From Sphingobacterium sp. lm-10 (GTDB lineage Bacteria; Bacteroidota; Bacteroidia; Sphingobacteriales; Sphingobacteriaceae), in NCBI RefSeq assembly GCF_023554555.1, contig NZ_JAMJWC010000001.1:1364001-1428000 (forward strand): 64,000 nucleotides of DNA, written 5' to 3'. This document shows positions 60,777 to 64,000 of the stretch, in pieces (positions within the stretch are counted from its first letter, which is position 1; every line of letters starts with the position of its first letter). The translations under genes and the position numbers were made by a program. The notes below the pieces were generated by a model that was not told the origin of the DNA, ran no database searches, and saw only the letters and a list, made by a program, of their open reading frames with translations.

Positions 60777-62219
60777 TTATCTTCTTACCCCTCTGGATTT
60801 AGCCGGACGGTTGGGTTCATTCTGCCGTTGCTGTTGAGTTTTGTTTTTCGGCGTTTGTTGCTCCGGTTTCAGAGGCTCGTTGACATGCTTGGTTGCTTCG
60901 CTGGTTTTCCCGTTGGAGTTTACGGCAACCTGTGTTTTGTGCGCTTCGGCAGGCTGTGCCTTATTTTTCAGCGCATTGGGGTTCTTAAAGTTGAAATTAT
61001 AGTCCCCTGTTTCTTTGTTCAGCGTAACGTAACCTTTATAGGCGTTTCCTCGCCCATCTTTGAAATCCGAAATGTAAAGTGTTTTGCCCTCGGTGAGTTG
61101 CTTGTACTGTTCGTCCGAGAATGTTTTGCCACGGTAGTATTTCGGGTCGTTTTCCTGTGCCTGTTTGGGGGCTTTATCACCAAAGAGAAACTCCGTATAT
61201 TTTTTGTCGGCGTTGAACTGCACATGGGCATTTTTGTTGGTACTGTTCTTAAAATCCAAGCCCTCTAAATAAATGGCTTTCCCATCTTTCAAATCCCGTT
61301 TTTGGTCTTCGGTCAATTTTACGCCCTTAATCTCATCGGGTACTTTTATCCTGTCCTGCCGGAATGCGATAACCTCGTTCGTTAGGTGGTCGATACTGAT
61401 AATGGAGGGTATCTTTTCGCCTGTCTTGCGGTTGGTCAATTCCACTACACGCCCCATGTTTCCGGTTTTGAGCAGGTTTTCCCTGTCCTCTTTGGTAAAC
61501 TCGTGACCAAAGAAAGGGGCTTTAAGGTTGGGTTCATGGCGTACACCATACATCATAAGTACAGGTTTCCCGTCTTCACCGTCTTGGAAACCGAGCCTTG
61601 CATCCGAGCGCATGATAACCGCACCGAAATTGACACTTGTGGGATATACCTTATTGGCCTTATAGCCCTTTAACAGTAAATCCAATTGCCCGTCTTTTTC
61701 AAGCCTCTCTTTGTTTATCCCAAATTGCGCTAAATAATTCCAGTCCACATCTTCCGCCTTATAGCGGTATTCACTTTTTTCTGGTGCTTGCTGTGTTTCC
61801 GGCGTCGCCTGTGGTGCTTCCACATCCTTGTTGGTTTCCTGTTGTTGCTCTTTTGGCTCTTTGACCTCATGCTTTGCAATGACAGCCTCGCCCTCTTTGG
61901 TGGGGGCATTGACCTGTTTCTGCATTTCTTTGGCGGTTTCTACCGCTTCCTTTGCAGGTACTTTGAAGAACGATAAATGGGTCGGGTCTTTAAGCTGTCG
62001 CCAAAAGTTGGAGAAGAAATTTGTAAACAAATCTCCGGCTCTGTCCACTCGCATAAATTGGCTTTGGTTTTTCTTATTGGCATCAACGGTTTTCAGATTG
62101 CCGTTTTCGTCAACGCCCGTGACGGCTTGGATTTTCTTTTTTTCCTTGTCCATCACCAACAGCACATCCGAAAGCTGTTCGGGATATTGCTGTTGATTTT
62201 CATTTGTCTGTTCGCTCAT
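60777..62219 (-). CDS. DUF3945/DUF4099-type ICE protein
   Basis: A 480-residue protein common in Bacteroidota ICEs next to topB. Its middle has DUF3945-type repeats (PKYYRGKTFSDEQYKQLTEGKTLYISDFKDGRGN; LTEDQKRDLKDGKAIYLEGLDFKNS) and a P/Q/K-rich disordered C-terminus ending RPAKSRGVRR. No catalytic domain is seen. The start MSEQTNENQQQYPEQLSDVLLVMD is typical. Function unknown; possibly a DNA-protein scaffold for excision. Confidence 0.78.
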   Translation of the reverse strand: MSEQTNENQQQYPEQLSDVLLVMDKEKKKIQAVTGVDENGNLKTVDANKKNQSQFMRVDRAGDLFTNFFSNFWRQLKDPTHLSFFKVPAKEAVETAKEMQKQVNAPTKEGEAVIAKHEVKEPKEQQQETNKDVEAPQATPETQQAPEKSEYRYKAEDVDWNYLAQFGINKERLEKDGQLDLLLKGYKANKVYPTSVNFGAVIMRSDARLGFQDGEDGKPVLMMYGVRHEPNLKAPFFGHEFTKEDRENLLKTGNMGRVVELTNRKTGEKIPSIISIDHLTNEVIAFRQDRIKVPDEIKGVKLTEDQKRDLKDGKAIYLEGLDFKNSTNKNAHVQFNADKKYTEFLFGDKAPKQAQENDPKYYRGKTFSDEQYKQLTEGKTLYISDFKDGRGNAYKGYVTLNKETGDYNFNFKNPNALKNKAQPAEAHKTQVAVNSNGKTSEATKHVNEPLKPEQQTPKNKTQQQRQNEPNRPAKSRGVRR

Positions 62220-62306
62220 GATATTGATCTTTTAAAGTTTACATTGCCCGAAAGTAAGCGAAGCAGGTACGGCTATGCCGTACCCGTCTTTTCGTGGTGG
62301 GGTTTG

Positions 62307-62615
62307 TCATCGGTTTTCTTTTGTACGCCGTATGGGGGCTTTGAAACTTTCCCTTATGAACTGATGTACATCCGATAGTTTGTAGTACAGTTTCCCGCTA
62401 ATGGTGTAATACGGTAGCTTGCCTGTGGAGCGGTAGCGTTGCAGGGAGCGGTGGCTGATTTTCAGCATGAGGAGCAGGTCTTGGTTGTCTAGTAATTCCT
62501 CGCCGTCTATGCTGTGCCGTTCTTTCTTTATATTTAGAACGTACTCTTTCAAAATATCGAAACGCTCCATTATACGTTCCATCCATGCGATAAATTCCAT
62601 TCTGTCGATGTTCAT
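62307..62615 (-). CDS. Excisionase-like helix-turn-helix protein
   Basis: A 102-residue protein with a MerR/Xis-type DNA-binding region near the C-terminal half (LLDNQDLLLMLKISHRSLQRYRSTGKLPYYTISGKLYYKLSDVHQFI). Proteins of this type control excision of Bacteroidota ICEs as recombination directionality factors or regulators. 87 bp upstream of the DUF3945-type gene on the same strand. Function by family pattern. Confidence 0.82.
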   Translation of the reverse strand: MNIDRMEFIAWMERIMERFDILKEYVLNIKKERHSIDGEELLDNQDLLLMLKISHRSLQRYRSTGKLPYYTISGKLYYKLSDVHQFIRESFKAPIRRTKENR

Positions 62616-62830
62616 AACAAATACTTTTAATGATTTCTAACACCACAAAGTTGGAGCGATTGGCGCAGGCTGTCTTCCGATAAGTGTCTATCAAAAAGGC
62701 ACTTTTTTCATTTTTATACAATTCATGTAAAATGGTTTTTTTAGGGTCTTTCCGCACTTTTGGTCAGTCGGTCGGCATCCCATCCAATCGATTTGCCCAT
62801 AGACACATATAGGCAAACGGGCAAAAAAAA

Positions 62831-62852
62831 GACAGCACCGATTGATGCTGTC
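62831..62852. terminator. Bidirectional intrinsic terminator
   Basis: GACAGCA (62831-62837) pairs with TGCTGTC (62846-62852); A-run before and TTTTT after give U-tracts on both strands. It lies 28 bp from the end of the second rteC-like gene. The rest of 62616-62879 has no gene I accept. Confidence 0.8.
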
Positions 62853-62879
62853 CTTTTTGATGGAAAGAGAAGACCAAAA

Positions 62880-63728
62880 TTATAGGTTGTCTTCCCTATC
62901 CATATATTCCTCTAAGCTGTATTTGAGTTGGTCTAAAAACAACGTCCGTGAGCCTGCACGGGTTTTCATTCGGTGGAAGCTGTTATGGATGTCGTTCAGT
63001 GAGACACGGAACAGGATTTGGAATACCATGCTGATTTTGCGGATGCCTATTTTCCCATGTGCAATGGCATCACAGGCATAGAGCGCATAAATCAATTCGA
63101 TAAGGGCATTTTTTGATTGTGTCCAGAAAACATCTTTGGTTTCCTCATTCTGTAGCAGTACATCGGGATTTTGTTCGGGGCTTAACTTTGTCGTCAGATA
63201 GTTATAGATTAATTCATTGGCGATGATTTTAGCTACTTTGAAATCAAAGTAGGTCGAAAAGTTAGTGTCAATTTCAAATACAAAGCTGTTCAGCCCATCA
63301 TAACAGTTGATTTTCCCAAGTGTGAAATATTGTTCATCCCGATCAGTTCTGCCGGAACGGTAATAGCGGTAAAAATCGGAATTGCAGACATGTTCCGTAT
63401 ATTCCTCTTTTAAGTCTCGTAGGTGCATGGCAAAATAGCTTTCATACATATTTCCATTGCTTGCAGGACAGGATGTTTCAATTCTAAACACTTTGTTGTA
63501 ATAAATGAGCTTACCAAGAACAGTTGGTTTTATCTGTTTAAAGAAAAGGATTTCGTCCTCTAATGTTGCGAAGCCCTCGTTCATAATATCTTCTTTGATG
63601 TCTCCGAGAAGTTTTTTCAGATAGATTGTCATCCCGTAAGCTTCGGCCATAAAACTCGATGCCTCAGCCGACAATTTCTGCTCCTGTTTTTGTATGTCGG
63701 AGACTATTTTGTGTAATAGGTGTCTCAT
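62880..63728 (-). CDS. RteC-family protein, second copy
   Basis: A 282-residue protein of the RteC family, clearly related to the first copy by its middle and C-terminal pattern (KNALIELIYALYACDAIAHGKIGIRKISMVFQILF versus KVALIELIYALHYQGVFDNG). On the minus strand, in the same region as topB, DUF3945 and the HTH protein. It may activate excision. Whether both copies are functional cannot be told; both frames are intact. Confidence 0.85.
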   Translation of the reverse strand: MRHLLHKIVSDIQKQEQKLSAEASSFMAEAYGMTIYLKKLLGDIKEDIMNEGFATLEDEILFFKQIKPTVLGKLIYYNKVFRIETSCPASNGNMYESYFAMHLRDLKEEYTEHVCNSDFYRYYRSGRTDRDEQYFTLGKINCYDGLNSFVFEIDTNFSTYFDFKVAKIIANELIYNYLTTKLSPEQNPDVLLQNEETKDVFWTQSKNALIELIYALYACDAIAHGKIGIRKISMVFQILFRVSLNDIHNSFHRMKTRAGSRTLFLDQLKYSLEEYMDREDNL

Positions 63729-63933
63729 AATACTAAAGGTTTATTAAATGAATCCACTACTCCTGCACAAAATTTAGCATTAGTACCGAACTTTTTCCAT
63801 GAGACAGGACGAACTCATGGAAGATTTTTATTAAAATATAGCTATTAGATAGTTTGAAGATTTTTTTTTGAGCAATATATGTTTACATTTCATGGATGCC
63901 TTTGAGACTTTTTTTATTAAATTCGTTAAAAAA

Positions 63934-63952
63934 ACGCTATAATATATAGCGT
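63934..63952. promoter_or_regulatory. 8-bp inverted repeat, possible operator
   Basis: ACGCTATA (63934-63941) and TATAGCGT (63945-63952) form a perfect inverted repeat with a 3-nt spacer, 20 bp before the ATG at 63972. Well placed as an operator for the next plus-strand gene. Confidence 0.45.
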
Positions 63953-63971
63953 GTAATTACACTGTTATATA

Positions 63972-64000
63972 ATGGCAAGAAAATTAACCACCAATTCCAG
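63972..64000 (+). CDS. Start of a plus-strand gene (partial)
   Basis: ATG at 63972 starts an open frame MARKLTTNS that runs off the window. Position after the inverted repeat and a long AT-rich leader fits a real gene start. Nine codons do not allow a family call. Confidence 0.4.

Larger units (their letters stand above)
25262..64000. mobile_element. Integrative conjugative element of CTnDOT/Bacteroidota type, left part
   Basis: From the tRNA-Lys 3' end to the window edge the genes are those of a Bacteroidota conjugative transposon: recombinase, ardA, traQ-to-traA operon, mobABC, rteC, topB, DUF3945-type protein and an excisionase-like HTH protein. Base composition changes sharply between GC-richer tra/mob genes and very AT-rich cargo. 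The exact left crossover point and the right end cannot be fixed, because the duplicated tRNA end that would mark attR lies outside the window. Confidence 0.88.

Noticed and set aside
1..64000. CRISPR arrays, rRNA genes or full insertion sequences
   Set aside because: No regularly spaced repeats, no rRNA signatures and no transposase gene were seen.

Overview
The window comes from a Bacteroidota genome, most likely a Sphingobacteriaceae member such as Sphingobacterium or a close relative. The evidence is the gene families (DUF4199, DUF2851, paired M16 peptidases, CTnDOT-type tra genes), the repeated use of the Bacteroidota -7 promoter motif TAnnTTTG, and the near absence of Shine-Dalgarno sites. 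The genus is an inference; there is no rRNA in the window to test it.

Region 1 (1 to about 25.26 kb) is ordinary chromosome. It holds two M16 zinc-peptidase-family proteins, hemF and gpsA, an exported alkaline phosphatase, a three-gene RND efflux operon (adaptor, pump, outer-membrane factor), two L,D-transpeptidases, a PhnP-like metallo-hydrolase, two family-2 glycosyltransferases with DUF4199 and an acidic hypothetical, a dihydroorotase homologue that has lost metal-binding residues, ubiX, an ankyrin protein, DUF2851, ribD, prmC and tRNA-Lys(UUU).

Region 2 (about 25.26 kb to the window end) is the left part of an integrative conjugative element (ICE) of the CTnDOT/Bacteroidota type, placed at the 3' end of tRNA-Lys. 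A large serine recombinase sits at the junction and its reading frame runs back into the tRNA gene. Inward from it lie ardA (anti-restriction), a 7-kb AT-rich cargo block of mostly unrecognised, defence-like genes (PIN-like, PD-(D/E)XK, HEPN-like, Mrr-like, a degenerate receiver domain), and the tra operon on the minus strand (traA, B, C, D, E, F, G, I, J, K, an extra gene, L, M, N, O, Q). A divergent XRE regulator plus PHP-ATPase (TrlF-like) module is inserted between traD and traE. Then come a likely oriT, mobA, mobB and mobC, a MarR-GNAT regulator with a cysteine synthase-like enzyme, two RteC homologues, topB, a DUF3945-type protein and an excisionase-like HTH protein. The right end of the ICE is outside the window.

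How the parts work together: MobA/MobB would nick oriT, MobC would couple the DNA to the channel, TraG would energise the channel built from TraE to TraO, TraA to TraD and TopB would support transfer, RteC and the HTH protein would control excision, and ArdA plus the cargo genes would protect the element or host.

The most striking observation is in traG. The conserved Walker A motif of this essential conjugation ATPase is interrupted by exactly 50 nt that carry a 14-bp perfect hairpin and an in-frame stop, flanked by codons GGG and GGA that both encode glycine. Skipping the 50 nt would rebuild the motif GPSGSGKS and a normal 835-residue protein. This has the layout of a translational bypass element like phage T4 gene 60, but it could equally be an inactivating insertion.
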